In this document: in pieces, positions 9,101 to 16,839 of the stretch
Position numbering within the stretch: position 1 is the stretch's first letter
How the letters are laid out: each line of letters begins with the position of its first letter
Origin: Paracholeplasma brassicae
GTDB taxonomy: Bacteria; Bacillota_I; Bacilli_A; Acholeplasmatales; UBA5453
Direction: 5' to 3'
NCBI RefSeq assembly: GCF_000967915.1
Contig: NC_022549.1
Coordinates: 1,042,366 to 1,106,365 of the forward strand
DNA length: 64,000 nucleotides
Notes under the pieces: generated by a model
Seen by the model: only the letters and a program-made list of their open reading frames with translations
Database searches by the model: none
What the model was told of the DNA's origin: nothing
Translations under genes and position numbers: made by a program

Positions 9101-9190
9101 GCCTTCTTTTGCCATTAATCTTGATAAGCCTGCTAACCCGTCCATAGGTTTATAAGGCGTTCTTTTTTCTAACTCATAATATGTTGTCAC
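6149..9190 (-). CDS. Glycoside hydrolase family 3 beta-glucosidase, permuted domain order
   Basis: 1013 aa, no signal peptide, so cytoplasmic. The GH3 C-terminal domain comes first (EGMVLLKNNGVLPL near residue 30, LLSGYDSPSGKLTDT near 220), then a fibronectin-III-like part (~290-400). The catalytic GH3 N-terminal barrel follows at ~495-760 with GADGPSGIRM, GRNFEYFSEDP, GSLKHFACNNQE and GIVITDWWA, whose Asp is the expected nucleophile. About 180 further residues form an unassigned beta-rich tail. This swapped order is known for some GH3 enzymes, such as one from Ruminococcus albus. It likely splits imported beta-glucosides; substrate unknown. Start GTG with GGGGTGG upstream. The gene stands alone. 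Confidence 0.9.
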   Translation of the reverse strand: MTTYYELEKRTPYKPMDGLAGLSRLMAKEGMVLLKNNGVLPLIHQKVSVFGRIQFDYYQSGTGSGGLVNVRKKYSILEALQMNPRLALNEALIKTYQAWVNEHPFNSGNGMWASEPWSQIEMVLDEKTYIDAAKFSEIALVFLGRTAGEDKDNQKEKGSYLLTDEEEQLLKNVSTHFKETVVVLNVGNLIDMSFIEKYQISACLLAYHGGLQGALAISDLLSGYDSPSGKLTDTIAKTIEDYPSNQTFGAIENKYTEDIYVGYRYFNTFKKEAILYPFGYGLTYTKFKLQTSTVSLNKQLITIEGLISNVGKYASKQVIQVYIKAPQGALGKPDKELIGYYKTNVIKPAFDEHFSITIDLTEISSYDEEGKSGYPSSYVLEAGDYHVYVGFDSMDLMPCYKYHLDQTYLVKKVSEALRPVVRFERIKPKLDQNGYVISYEDVPIRKTSLKKRIVDMRPQALTNAHVSNLNEVFNNRSLLNGFIASLSDDDLICLTRGEGMSSPKVTPGTACAFAGVTDELKQKGFPILCGADGPSGIRMDSGYEATSIPIGTLLASSFNESLVSDLYYGIALEMQNYNIELLLAPGMNIHRHPLNGRNFEYFSEDPYLTGHMAKAVIHGLDKGGVTGSLKHFACNNQEHLRFDSNAIVSERALREIYLKGFELAIKHSNVKAIMTAYNPINGIWAASNYDLNTTILRHDFKFKGIVITDWWAKMNDDQDRASKDNTAMMVRAQNDIYMVITDAKNNSGNDNTKDMLHKGQITRGELERIASNITNFVLDSYTYQKQQGKLNKHHENLLEQPQIDDLLIDGKPLFGFQKDVMVYHLEQNVSVNQLRVITNHDYKIEANLDTILILVGQQVIYQLTSKPLVKQSMTLEFKKDKPIKALAVNKEPWGKTELALEKTHLKSQAIKTSKNGLTNCLKNEYVYYAIDVLETSKYIVEFKLQSDEPSLSQMPFSLLIENTIKQTITSNGTDGKELTVSAQIIIEKGLTFLGLRFNRSGLEINEISLIRHY

Positions 9191-9214
9191 ATCGCCACCC
9201 CGTTTTCTTATCTA

Positions 9215-9220
9215 ATTATA
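9215..9220 (-). promoter_or_regulatory. Putative -10 of GH3 gene
   Basis: TATAAT 25 bases before the GTG start; no convincing -35 at the right spacing. Weak call. Confidence 0.4.
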
Positions 9221-9255
9221 ACAAATCAATTGGTGATATGATACCCAATAATACG

Positions 9256-9287
9256 AAAAAACACCAAGAAATTTAAGTTTCCTGATG
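9256..9287 (-). terminator. Terminator after 7TM-GGDEF gene
   Basis: Minus-strand stem CATCAGGAAA / TTTCTTGGTG (two G-U pairs), loop CTTAAA, followed by six T. It separates the cyclase gene from the GH3 gene. Confidence 0.8.
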
Positions 9288-9303
9288 TTTCCTTAACTAA
9301 GAG

Positions 9304-10434
9304 CTAGTTTTTCTTCTTTTCTTTGTCTTGATACATGAACTGATCCAGTACGTCGATAAAAGCATTCGCGTTTTGATGTTTTTCTTTATCAAAGACTTCA
9401 TAACCGATTGAAAACTCAATCAAATACGGTTTTAATCCTAACGCATTATAGGATTGAACCCGATGTTCAATCGCCTGATTCAATTGTTTAATTTCATCTT
9501 CGTCATCGATGTCGATAACGATACAAAACTCATCGCCACCATATCGTGCAATTAACGCGTCTTTTGATGTGGCATCTTTGAGTAATTGAGCAACAACCTG
9601 TAATGCGATGTCACCCTCGGTGTGTCCGTAGGTGTCATTAATTTGCTTAAAGTTATCTAAATCAATCATCGATGCGGCAAACGAATGTTCTTTTGAAGCA
9701 TTATTGATTCGCTCAACTAGATGCTGTTGTAATTTTTTTCGATTAAAGACATTGGTCAAATAATCAATTTCCATTTGATTGGCTTGTGTATCGATAAACA
9801 CAAGTAAAATCGAGATTGTTATACTGTTATAAATAAGCGAATACCCATAAAAGAAAATATGAATAATTGAGGCGAAAACCGGTGGAATAACAAACGCAAT
9901 CAATGACTTAAACTGGCGTTTATCGATACGCGATTGATTCTTGATGATGTAAAACATACTAAAAATCATCAACCCATACGCATAAACGAATGATAAGACA
10001 TAAAGCGGCCCGCGTTCATAGATGTTTTGTTCATTGATGGTGTAATAAAGCCCCCTTGAAATTGCGATTGTCGCAAACACTAGGTTTATGGCGAACAATA
10101 TAAGGAGAATTGAGATCCATTGATTTAATTTACGTTTTGATAAATTCACTCGGTAGTTCACGTATAGTGTCCATATCAGTGGTAAAAGCGGGGTAAGAAT
10201 GAACACTAGGTAATTACCAATTTGGTTGAATATGGCGAAATAAGGTTGCTCAAGTCCATCAAATCGCGAGAGAACATCCAATACGTTCATCACAATATTT
10301 GAAATAATCAAGTATTTGAACAAGGTCTGTTCCACCGTTTTTTGATACTTGTACTTGTAGGTAAAATACAAAAATATGACCAAAATCATAATGGAATAAA
10401 AACTCAAAACCATATTATTTTGAAATAAATCCAA
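9304..10434 (-). CDS. Seven-TM diguanylate cyclase (GGDEF)
   Basis: About 376 aa. The N-terminal ~220 residues hold roughly seven hydrophobic segments (7TM sensor layout). The GGDEF domain starts at DYLTNVFNRKKL and contains DLDNFKQINDTYGH and an intact RYGGDEF, so c-di-GMP synthesis is predicted. No RxxD inhibitory site is visible before the signature. I place the start at TTG 10434, because AAAGGGGGTGG lies at normal distance from it, whereas the GTG at 10443 is inside that ribosome-binding site. It is monocistronic with its own terminator. The 7TM input signal cannot be told from sequence. Confidence 0.88.
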   Translation of the reverse strand: MDLFQNNMVLSFYSIMILVIFLYFTYKYKYQKTVEQTLFKYLIISNIVMNVLDVLSRFDGLEQPYFAIFNQIGNYLVFILTPLLPLIWTLYVNYRVNLSKRKLNQWISILLILFAINLVFATIAISRGLYYTINEQNIYERGPLYVLSFVYAYGLMIFSMFYIIKNQSRIDKRQFKSLIAFVIPPVFASIIHIFFYGYSLIYNSITISILLVFIDTQANQMEIDYLTNVFNRKKLQQHLVERINNASKEHSFAASMIDLDNFKQINDTYGHTEGDIALQVVAQLLKDATSKDALIARYGGDEFCIVIDIDDEDEIKQLNQAIEHRVQSYNALGLKPYLIEFSIGYEVFDKEKHQNANAFIDVLDQFMYQDKEKKKN

Positions 10435-10539
10435 CCTTACCACCCCCTTTAATCGAAATAGATTAACTACACTATATCATAAATGATAACCCGAATAAAC
10501 TAATTAAGTAATACCATTACGACATTTTTCAAACATATG

Positions 10540-10565
10540 AAAAAAACGAAGGATTTCTCCTAAGT
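10540..10565 (-). terminator. Probable terminator after satP-like gene
   Basis: Short minus-strand stem AGGA/TCCT with a GAAA loop and A/T-rich flanks, followed by TCG and about seven T. Short stem, hence moderate confidence. Confidence 0.5.
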
Positions 10566-10577
10566 TTTTTTTGATTT

Positions 10578-11126
10578 CTATAAAGGAAATACGTTTTTAC
10601 CCAATTCTTGGTTTACAATTTGTCCACCAGCACTATAAAATGCCGATAACCCTGAGAAAATTCCAACGTAACCAGCAATCACATGGATTAAATGTGAGTC
10701 TAAGAAGTTTGCGAGCGCTAATAAATAGAATAATACCGCTAAACTTGAAAAAATTACTTTTGAACTTGTGTTGTGCGAAAGTGTACCAACAAACATGAAC
10801 GTGGTAAATAATCCCCAGATAAGCAAGTAAAATCCCATCGAAAGATTATCTGCTTCAAACCCAGCCGGTGCTTGAGTCCAAATCATGACAAGCGATAACC
10901 AAAATAAACCATACGCGGTAAACGCAGTACCACCAAAGGTATTTCCAATCTTAAATTCTAAAATACCAGCGATGATTTGAGCAATACCACCAAGCGCGAC
11001 ACCCATTGCGATAATGACAATCGTTAATGGAATAAAATCCGCGTTGTGGATGTTTAATAAAATCGTGGCAAGACCAAATCCAAGTAAGCCGAGTGGGCCT
11101 GGATTCATTTGTTTTTGTGTTGACAT
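10578..11126 (-). CDS. GPR1/FUN34/YaaH (SatP) family acetate transporter
   Basis: 182 aa with six hydrophobic segments. The family signature NPGPLGLLGFG (usually NPAPLGL) is at residues 8-18. The family moves acetate or succinate with protons across the cytoplasmic membrane. With acetate kinase elsewhere in the window, release or uptake of fermentation acetate is likely (inference). RBS GGGG eight bases before the ATG. Single-gene unit between two terminator/promoter regions. Confidence 0.85.
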   Translation of the reverse strand: MSTQKQMNPGPLGLLGFGLATILLNIHNADFIPLTIVIIAMGVALGGIAQIIAGILEFKIGNTFGGTAFTAYGLFWLSLVMIWTQAPAGFEADNLSMGFYLLIWGLFTTFMFVGTLSHNTSSKVIFSSLAVLFYLLALANFLDSHLIHVIAGYVGIFSGLSAFYSAGGQIVNQELGKNVFPL

Positions 11127-11169
11127 ACTGTATTCCCCATTTCTATTTTTTTAAAAGACAACAATGCAT

Positions 11170-11175
11170 ATTATA
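11170..11175 (-). promoter_or_regulatory. Putative -10 of satP-like gene
   Basis: TATAAT about 45 bases before the ATG, with a weak TAGACT -35 at 16 bases. Confidence 0.5.
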
Positions 11176-11235
11176 CATAAAAAAAAGAAATAGTCTAGTA
11201 TTTTCTTTGAAATGCTTACTATTTCTTTTATCTAT

Positions 11236-11841
11236 CTAGTCTTCTATTATAATTTTCATTTCATTTGCATCAAATTCTTGAATGAGCATTTCGATTTTCT
11301 CACAAACCAACTTGAAACTTTGGTTGATGTCTTCTGGTTTAATGAACTCCTCATAACGATAATAAATCAGATCTTCAACTTCTACTTTATTCATGTTAAA
11401 ACCAAATTCCTCTTCATCTAATTCAAGCTCAATAAAGTAATCTTCAAACATGCCTGAAATGGTGATGATGATTGTTTCATCAATGGTATCGATTGAGTGT
11501 TTAATTCGTGTGAAGTTCATCTTTTGAAGTTCTTTGATGAATAACTTTGAATCATACGCTCTGATGATCCTTGAAAAAGCTAAATCGTTTTCGTTAGCGT
11601 AGGATAAGTACTGTTGTTTTTTATGTTTTAAGTAGTATTTTTTCGCTTCTTTGGCAAAATAAACCGTTAGGGTTGATCCAAGTAAAAACAAGATTGTCAG
11701 AATAATCATGAGGACTTGATGCTTTCTAATCAGGATTAAGATAATCGCACTTACTAGAAAAAGTGGACTAAGTGCTAGGGTGATTTTAACCAATCGGTCA
11801 TAAAACACTTTTTTTTCTTGATATACTTTATTACTATTCAT
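11236..11841 (-). CDS. Two-TM membrane protein of unknown function
   Basis: 201 aa, not recognised. Hydrophobic segments at about residues 19-38 and 44-63, then a charged cytoplasmic part with a very acidic C-terminus (ELELDEEEFGFN and IIIED). No catalytic motif is visible. It is transcribed in the same direction as the ABC transporter upstream but 97 bases away, so co-transcription is possible but unproven. An AGAAGG motif precedes the ATG. Confidence 0.65.
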   Translation of the reverse strand: MNSNKVYQEKKVFYDRLVKITLALSPLFLVSAIILILIRKHQVLMIILTILFLLGSTLTVYFAKEAKKYYLKHKKQQYLSYANENDLAFSRIIRAYDSKLFIKELQKMNFTRIKHSIDTIDETIIITISGMFEDYFIELELDEEEFGFNMNKVEVEDLIYYRYEEFIKPEDINQSFKLVCEKIEMLIQEFDANEMKIIIED

Positions 11842-11938
11842 TTTTAGCCTTCTTTCATTTCGTTAATTAAACATCAGTACCTCTATTATACCAAAGAAAG
11901 AGTTATGAAAGAATAATATTATATAAAAAATATTTAAT

Positions 11939-12691
11939 TTAAAATGAGGTTAGGACATTCGATAAAAATTGTTTGGTTTTCTCATTTTTTGGTTCATTGA
12001 ATATGACACTTGGATGACCTTCTTCAATGATCTTTCCACCTTTATCCATCACAACAATTTTATCTGCAAAATGTCTTGCAAATCCCATTTCGTGTGTCAC
12101 GATAATCATCGTGATCCCCGTTTGGATTAAATCTTTCATAAGCAATAAAACCTCTTTGATCATTTCTGGGTCTAGTGCGCTGGTTGGTTCATCAAATAAA
12201 ATGGCGGTAGGATCCATTAATAACGCTCTTAGGATTGCCACACGTTGTTGTTGCCCGCCTGAAAGCTGGTTTGGATAATTGTTGATTTTTTCTGCTAAAC
12301 CGACTTTTTCTAAAAGCGTCATGGCTTTAGAGATTGCCTCACTTTTGTCTCTTTTTAGGACGTCAACTTGTGCAAGTGTCAAGTTCTCTAAAATCGTTAG
12401 ATGTGGAAATAAATTAAAGTTTTGAAAGACCATCCCGACGTGCTTACGATGTTCATAAACATCATAATTTGGATTTAAGATATTCTTACCTTCGAATTCT
12501 ATGGTACCCTCAGTTGGGTATTCCATGAGATTTAGTGTTCGTAAAAGTGTTGACTTACCACTACCAGAAGGTCCAATAATGATTGTAACTTCGTGTTGAT
12601 TAATTGTTAAGGATACGTCATCAAGTGCTTTAGTTCCATCCTCAAAGACTTTTGATAATTTTTCTATTTTAAACAAGCTATTATTTGCCAT
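11939..12691 (-). CDS. Polar amino-acid ABC transporter ATPase, probably arginine
   Basis: 250 aa from the ATG at 12691, chosen because AAGAGG lies just upstream; an upstream GTG/ATG extension would run deeper into the permease gene. Walker A GPSGSGKSTLL, signature LSGGQQQRVA, Walker B AILFDEP and switch His in VTHEMGF are all present. The length and GlnQ/ArtM-type sequence fit the polar amino-acid uptake family. It overlaps the permease end by 11 bases, so translation is coupled. Substrate is inferred from the T-box leader and the divergent arginine deiminase gene. Confidence 0.92.
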   Translation of the reverse strand: MANNSLFKIEKLSKVFEDGTKALDDVSLTINQHEVTIIIGPSGSGKSTLLRTLNLMEYPTEGTIEFEGKNILNPNYDVYEHRKHVGMVFQNFNLFPHLTILENLTLAQVDVLKRDKSEAISKAMTLLEKVGLAEKINNYPNQLSGGQQQRVAILRALLMDPTAILFDEPTSALDPEMIKEVLLLMKDLIQTGITMIIVTHEMGFARHFADKIVVMDKGGKIIEEGHPSVIFNEPKNEKTKQFLSNVLTSF

Positions 12692-13352
12692 AAGATAACC
12701 TCTTTTCAAAATACCCCATTAACTTAGAGGTTGGAAACGTTAGCATAAAGTAGAGTATCGCAACCACAATATAAGTTTCTTTAACGGCATAAGTCGAGGT
12801 ACGTACAATCGTTGCCGCATACATGAGTTCTGCAATACCTAGATACATGAAAATCGATGTTTCTTTGATCATCGTCACAAACTCATTACCGAGTGCCGGT
12901 ATGATGTGTTTAATCGCTTGTGGTAGAATAATCTTTCTCATGGTTTGTTTTTGATTCATTCCAAGTGACAATGCCGCTTCTTTTTGTCCTTTTGGTACGG
13001 ATAATATGCCCCCACGAATGATTTCTGAGACGTAAGCACTTGAGTTAATTAATAACGCCAACATCCCTGGAATAAAACTCGATAAATCAATGCCTAAAAA
13101 GACAACAACCGGTAGACGAACCATACTATAAATGAGTAACACCTGAACCAATAGTGGTGTCCCGCGGATTAATTCAACGTAACTTTTCGCAATCACGTGC
13201 AGGACTTTATGCCTACTTAATCTCATAAATGCCGGAATGAAACCAAGCATTGAGCCAAAGACAACCGATAATAGCGCCAGCAACAACGTCATGCCTAAGC
13301 CGCTAAATAATATCCCTAGGTAATAAGGGTCTAAGACAAATGAGAAATCCAT
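12681..13352 (-). CDS. Polar amino-acid ABC transporter permease
   Basis: 223 aa with about five membrane segments and the HisM/GlnP family EAA loop (EAALSLGMNQKQTMRKIILP). It is placed one base after the substrate-binding protein gene and overlaps the ATPase gene. A single permease gene implies a homodimer. It forms the membrane channel of the transporter whose binding protein and ATPase flank it. Confidence 0.92.
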   Translation of the reverse strand: MDFSFVLDPYYLGILFSGLGMTLLLALLSVVFGSMLGFIPAFMRLSRHKVLHVIAKSYVELIRGTPLLVQVLLIYSMVRLPVVVFLGIDLSSFIPGMLALLINSSAYVSEIIRGGILSVPKGQKEAALSLGMNQKQTMRKIILPQAIKHIIPALGNEFVTMIKETSIFMYLGIAELMYAATIVRTSTYAVKETYIVVAILYFMLTFPTSKLMGYFEKRLSYGK

Positions 13353-13353
13353 T

Positions 13354-14157
13354 TTAGTTCTTATTTAGTTCGGTCATGTCAAAAATGATTTGATCCATTT
13401 TCCCAGACGAAATGAGTGATTCTAATACCTGATTAATTACAGCTAATAGTTCGGTATTTCCTTTTTGTACAGCCGCTGCAGAACCTTCTTCAGGGTTACC
13501 TATTTGTAAATCTAGAATGTGTAAACCACTGATGTTTTTTAAGTACCCTTCAGCCACAGGACGTTCAACAACAACCGCATTTAGCTGTTTATTTGATAAT
13601 CTTAAGACCAAATCAGGCACCGATTGAATGAATTGTGTTTGAGCTTTATTAAAGTGTTCTTCGACAAGCGTTTGTTGAACAGACCCAATTTGAGCACCAA
13701 TTCTAAGACTTGCTACATTCAAGCTTTCCAAACTTGCGAAGGAATCTTTTTCTGATTCATTCACTAAAATGACTTGGTTGGCTTCGTAATAGATAATTGA
13801 AAAGTCCACTTGTTTTTTTCTTTCTTCACTTGGATTCATCCCAGCTAAAACAAAGTCAACTTTACCATTTTCTAAATCGTCTAACAAGAATTCAAAGCCC
13901 TTATTGACCACTTTTAAGTTCTTACCCAACGCTTTGGCAACTTCCTTGGCAATCTCAATATCAATACCAACTAGGGTTTGTTTGCCACTGACTTTCATTG
14001 GCCACTCGTATGGTGGATAGTCAGCCGATGTGCCTAAGGTGATGTACTCCGTATAAGATTCATCTATTGTATAGGTAAATATGTTGTTTTGTCCCTGACA
14101 AGACGCTAAAAACAAACCCGCTGTTACTGCTAATATTAAACTTACTAATTTTTTCAT
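13354..14157 (-). CDS. Amino-acid-binding lipoprotein of ABC transporter, probably arginine
   Basis: 267 aa. Lipoprotein signal with lipobox LASC (Cys20), so it is tethered to the outer face of the membrane. The body matches solute-binding family 3: TSADYPPYEW, GIDIEIAKEVAKALGK, DFVLAGMNPSEERKK. It is the first gene of the transporter operon and lies directly behind the T-box leader. A leader that senses uncharged tRNA for arginine (likely CGU specifier) and a divergent arcA support arginine uptake. Other basic or polar amino acids remain possible. Confidence 0.9.
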   Translation of the reverse strand: MKKLVSLILAVTAGLFLASCQGQNNIFTYTIDESYTEYITLGTSADYPPYEWPMKVSGKQTLVGIDIEIAKEVAKALGKNLKVVNKGFEFLLDDLENGKVDFVLAGMNPSEERKKQVDFSIIYYEANQVILVNESEKDSFASLESLNVASLRIGAQIGSVQQTLVEEHFNKAQTQFIQSVPDLVLRLSNKQLNAVVVERPVAEGYLKNISGLHILDLQIGNPEEGSAAAVQKGNTELLAVINQVLESLISSGKMDQIIFDMTELNKN

Positions 14158-14184
14158 TTTCTTCTTCTCCTTATATTTTTATAT

Positions 14185-14300
14185 AAAAAAACGCTCTTGG
14201 CAAAAAACTTGCCAAGGACGATTATTACCGCGGTACCACCTTGATTCTAGTCTAAAAAAGACTAGCACTTACCTAGTTAACGCCTAGCTACGTTTAAACC
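14185..14300 (-). promoter_or_regulatory. Second T-box module without Stem I
   Basis: Copy of the downstream half of the T-box: the GGTTTAAACG...GGCGTTAAC stem II/pseudoknot strands, a CTAGTC/GACTAG stem III, the T-box TGGTACCGCGG (14238-14228) and a terminator CTTGGCAA/TTGCCAAG with a T run (14220-14185). Only a remnant with ACGTG lies where Stem I should be. It would add a second termination checkpoint to the same leader RNA. Confidence 0.85.
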
Positions 14301-14333
14301 TAAAATTGAGTGACACGTAAAGGGGCCAAAAAA

Positions 14334-14560
14334 TAAAAAAATCCTAGCATAATAGCTAAGGACGAAATTTTCCGTGGTACCACCTTAGTTCTAGTGTAAA
14401 CACTAGCACTTAAATCGTTAACGCCGATTAATACGTTTAAACCTCAATCATTCGATTTAAAAGCTCCCAAGCACGTTCATATGTATCCCACACTGATTTA
14501 CACCAACCATCAGCTCTCTTAAGAAGTCCTACAAATTACTACTCTTGTTCTTCGCTTACT
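14334..14560 (-). promoter_or_regulatory. T-box riboswitch leader (probable arginine specifier)
   Basis: Full T-box: Stem I with GAGTAGTAA on the 5' side and AGAGAGCTGATGGTTGGTG at the distal AG-bulge/loop, a specifier-loop 3' strand GAACGTG, stem II, stem III (CTAGTG/CACTAG), the T-box TGGTACCACGG (14382-14372) and a terminator (14362-14334). T-boxes read through when the cognate tRNA is uncharged. Reading the specifier as the triplet after GAA gives CGT (Arg). This fits the amino-acid transporter it controls and the divergent arginine deiminase, but the specifier choice is by eye. Confidence 0.88.
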
Positions 14561-14563
14561 TCA

Positions 14564-14591
14564 ATTATAAATATTTAGCGTCATTAATCAA
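14564..14591 (-). promoter_or_regulatory. Promoter of T-box/amino-acid transporter operon
   Basis: -35 TTGATT (14591-14586), 16-base spacer, -10 TATAAT (14569-14564), placing the RNA start just before Stem I. Confidence 0.78.
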
Positions 14592-14676
14592 GTTTTATTC
14601 ATTTGAAAACGATTTCTTACTTTTAATAAAACCAATCAATATCCCGAGTAACGCCTTATTTAAAGCTAGGGTATGA

Positions 14677-14682
14677 TATAAT
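14677..14682 (+). promoter_or_regulatory. Extended -10 promoter of arcA
   Basis: TGATATAAT (TGn extended -10) 26 bases before the arcA start, -35 weak. Divergent from the T-box promoter about 90 bases away. Confidence 0.7.
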
Positions 14683-14707
14683 AGAAAAAGAATAAGGAGG
14701 CAAAAAA

Positions 14708-15928
14708 ATGATTAGTTTAAACGTAACTTCTGAAGTCGGACAATTAAAAAAAGTCCTTCTGCATAGGCCAGGTCTCGAATTAGAACATTTGACCCCTAAA
14801 TGGCTAAACCAACTGCTGTTTGATGACATTCCGTGGCTGAAACGTGCCCAAGAGGAACACGACGAATTCAAAAAAATTCTAGAAGACCATCAAGTTGAGG
14901 TCTTCTATCTAGAGGATTTAGTTTCTGAATCGTTATCAAACAAACAGGTAAAAAACCAATTTATTGAACAGTTTATTGATGAAGCTGGCGTCATCAATAA
15001 ACAAACGAAGAAAAAACTTCGTGCGTATTTAAGTACACTTAATACCAAAGAAATGGTCAAAGAAACCATGTCAGGTATCCCAAAAACAAAACTTGAAGGG
15101 GTTCGATTGGTCTCACTCAAAGAACGCATTGAGGATTACCCGTTCATTACAGATCCAATGCCTAATTTGTATTTCACAAGAGATCCATTTTCGATCATCT
15201 TTGACGGCGTCAGTATTAATAAAATGCACCGAAATGTCAGAGAACGGGAAACAATCTATGGGGATTACATTTTTACGTACCACCCTTCATTTAAAGACAA
15301 GAAACGCTTTTATGAACGTACGGAAAAACCATCGATTGAAGGTGGTGACATTTTAGTTTTAAGCAAGAAGGTCGTCGCCATCGGTATTTCTGAGCGAACC
15401 AACCCGGATGCCATTGAACTCATTGCTAAATCGCTTTTTGAATCGAGTGAGCTTGAATACGTGGTGGCAATTGACATGCCAAAAAAACGTGCATTCATGC
15501 ACCTTGATACCATTTTAACGCAGGTTAATACGTATCAATTCTTAGTACACCATGACTTTTTAAAAAAGTTAAATATCTATTTGATTAGACGTGGTTCAAA
15601 AAAAGACCATTTAGTCATCGAACACAAGGAAGAAACATTAAAACGTGTGTTCTCACGCTTGTTAAAAAATGCCATTACCATGATTCCATGTGGGGCAAAC
15701 GACGCGATTGCATCCGACAGAGAACAATGGAACGATGGCGCCAATACATTAGCGATTTCTCCTGGCGTTGTCATTGTTTATGAAAGAAATACGATCACAA
15801 ACAAATTATTAGAACAAGAAGGCATTAAAGTAATCCCAATGGCTTCTAGTGAGTTATCAAGAGGTCGAGGTGGCCCAAGATGCATGAGCATGCCACTTGA
15901 GAGACTCGATGTGGGTGAATACGAATGA
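14708..15928 (+). CDS. arcA: Arginine deiminase
   Basis: 406 aa, usual length. Hydrolyses arginine to citrulline and ammonia, the first step of the arginine dihydrolase pathway that yields ATP by way of carbamate kinase. Guanidino-transfer family residues are visible: FTRDP near residue 158, EGGD near 215, MHLDT with the catalytic His near 262, and the nucleophilic Cys392 in GRGGPRCMSMPLER. AAGGAGG lies seven bases before the ATG. arcB and arcC are not in the window. It is coupled by an ATGA overlap to a dehydrogenase gene and divergent from a probable arginine transporter. Confidence 0.96.
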   Translation: MISLNVTSEVGQLKKVLLHRPGLELEHLTPKWLNQLLFDDIPWLKRAQEEHDEFKKILEDHQVEVFYLEDLVSESLSNKQVKNQFIEQFIDEAGVINKQTKKKLRAYLSTLNTKEMVKETMSGIPKTKLEGVRLVSLKERIEDYPFITDPMPNLYFTRDPFSIIFDGVSINKMHRNVRERETIYGDYIFTYHPSFKDKKRFYERTEKPSIEGGDILVLSKKVVAIGISERTNPDAIELIAKSLFESSELEYVVAIDMPKKRAFMHLDTILTQVNTYQFLVHHDFLKKLNIYLIRRGSKKDHLVIEHKEETLKRVFSRLLKNAITMIPCGANDAIASDREQWNDGANTLAISPGVVIVYERNTITNKLLEQEGIKVIPMASSELSRGRGGPRCMSMPLERLDVGEYE

Positions 15929-16773
15929 AGATAGCATTTATCGGTAGTGGTGTCATGGGGTATCCTATGATCACACATTTAATTAACGCCGGACACGAAC
16001 TAACTGTTTATAACCGGTCAAAAGAAAAAACAAAGGGCTTAGAAACGAAAGCAACGATTGCAAATAATCTCATCTCTGCGGTAAAAGACGCTCAAGTTGT
16101 ATTTTCCATTGTGGGTTATCCAACGGACGTTAAAGAGATTTACGAAACCATCATTCCAAACGTAAAAAAGGGCACTATTTTAGTTGACATGACCACCTCT
16201 AGTCCAACGTTAGCCATTAATCTTGCAAAAAAAGCCGAAGCCTATGAACTTAGTATGTTCGATGCACCGGTGACTGGTGGTGACTTGGGGGCAAAAAATC
16301 AAACCCTTTCGATTATGGTCGGTGGCGATAAAAATGCATTTGATGTGGTTCTACCCTTATTAACTGTCCTTGGGAAAACCATCACTTATATGGGTAAATC
16401 GGGTAGTGGCCAACACATGAAACTGTCCAATCAAATCACAATCGCGGGAAACATCGCTGGGATTGCTGAAGGGTTAACCTATGCACGTGTTCAAGGCTTA
16501 GATTTAAACAGTGCTTATCAAGTGATCACCAACGGTTCTGCCTCAAGCTGGCAAGCCGTCAATAATGGATTAAAAATGATCAAAGACGATTACACCCCCG
16601 GTTTTTACATCAAACACTTTTTAAAAGATTTAAACCTTGCGATTGAAGAAAAGAAAGATTTGGATTTACCAATACTAACGACGGTAAGAAACATCTATGA
16701 TCAACTATCAAAAGACTACTATGATGAGGGTACGCAAGCAATTATAGCTTACTACTTAAAAAAACAAATCTAG
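15925..16773 (+). CDS. NAD(P)-dependent beta-hydroxyacid dehydrogenase
   Basis: 282 aa, 3-hydroxyisobutyrate dehydrogenase/tartronate semialdehyde reductase family. Rossmann motif IAFIGSGVMGYPM at the N-terminus, substrate loop DAPVTGGDLGA near residue 113 and catalytic Lys in SGSGQHMKLSNQ near 166. The natural substrate cannot be told from sequence. It overlaps arcA by four bases (ATGA), so the two are translated together, an unusual partner for arginine deiminase. A shared terminator follows. Confidence 0.9.
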   Translation: MKIAFIGSGVMGYPMITHLINAGHELTVYNRSKEKTKGLETKATIANNLISAVKDAQVVFSIVGYPTDVKEIYETIIPNVKKGTILVDMTTSSPTLAINLAKKAEAYELSMFDAPVTGGDLGAKNQTLSIMVGGDKNAFDVVLPLLTVLGKTITYMGKSGSGQHMKLSNQITIAGNIAGIAEGLTYARVQGLDLNSAYQVITNGSASSWQAVNNGLKMIKDDYTPGFYIKHFLKDLNLAIEEKKDLDLPILTTVRNIYDQLSKDYYDEGTQAIIAYYLKKQI

Positions 16774-16787
16774 AAGAGCCGATTAAC

Positions 16788-16822
16788 AAAAAAAGCGAAG
16801 AAATAAATTCTTGGCTTTTTTT
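16788..16822. terminator. Bidirectional terminator between convergent units
   Basis: AAAAAAAGC-AAGAA / TTCTT-GCTTTTTTT with an ATAAA loop and one G-G mismatch. T runs on both strands serve the arcA operon (+) and the PAS-GGDEF gene (-). Confidence 0.8.
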
Positions 16823-16839
16823 ATATGTTTAACGATTGT

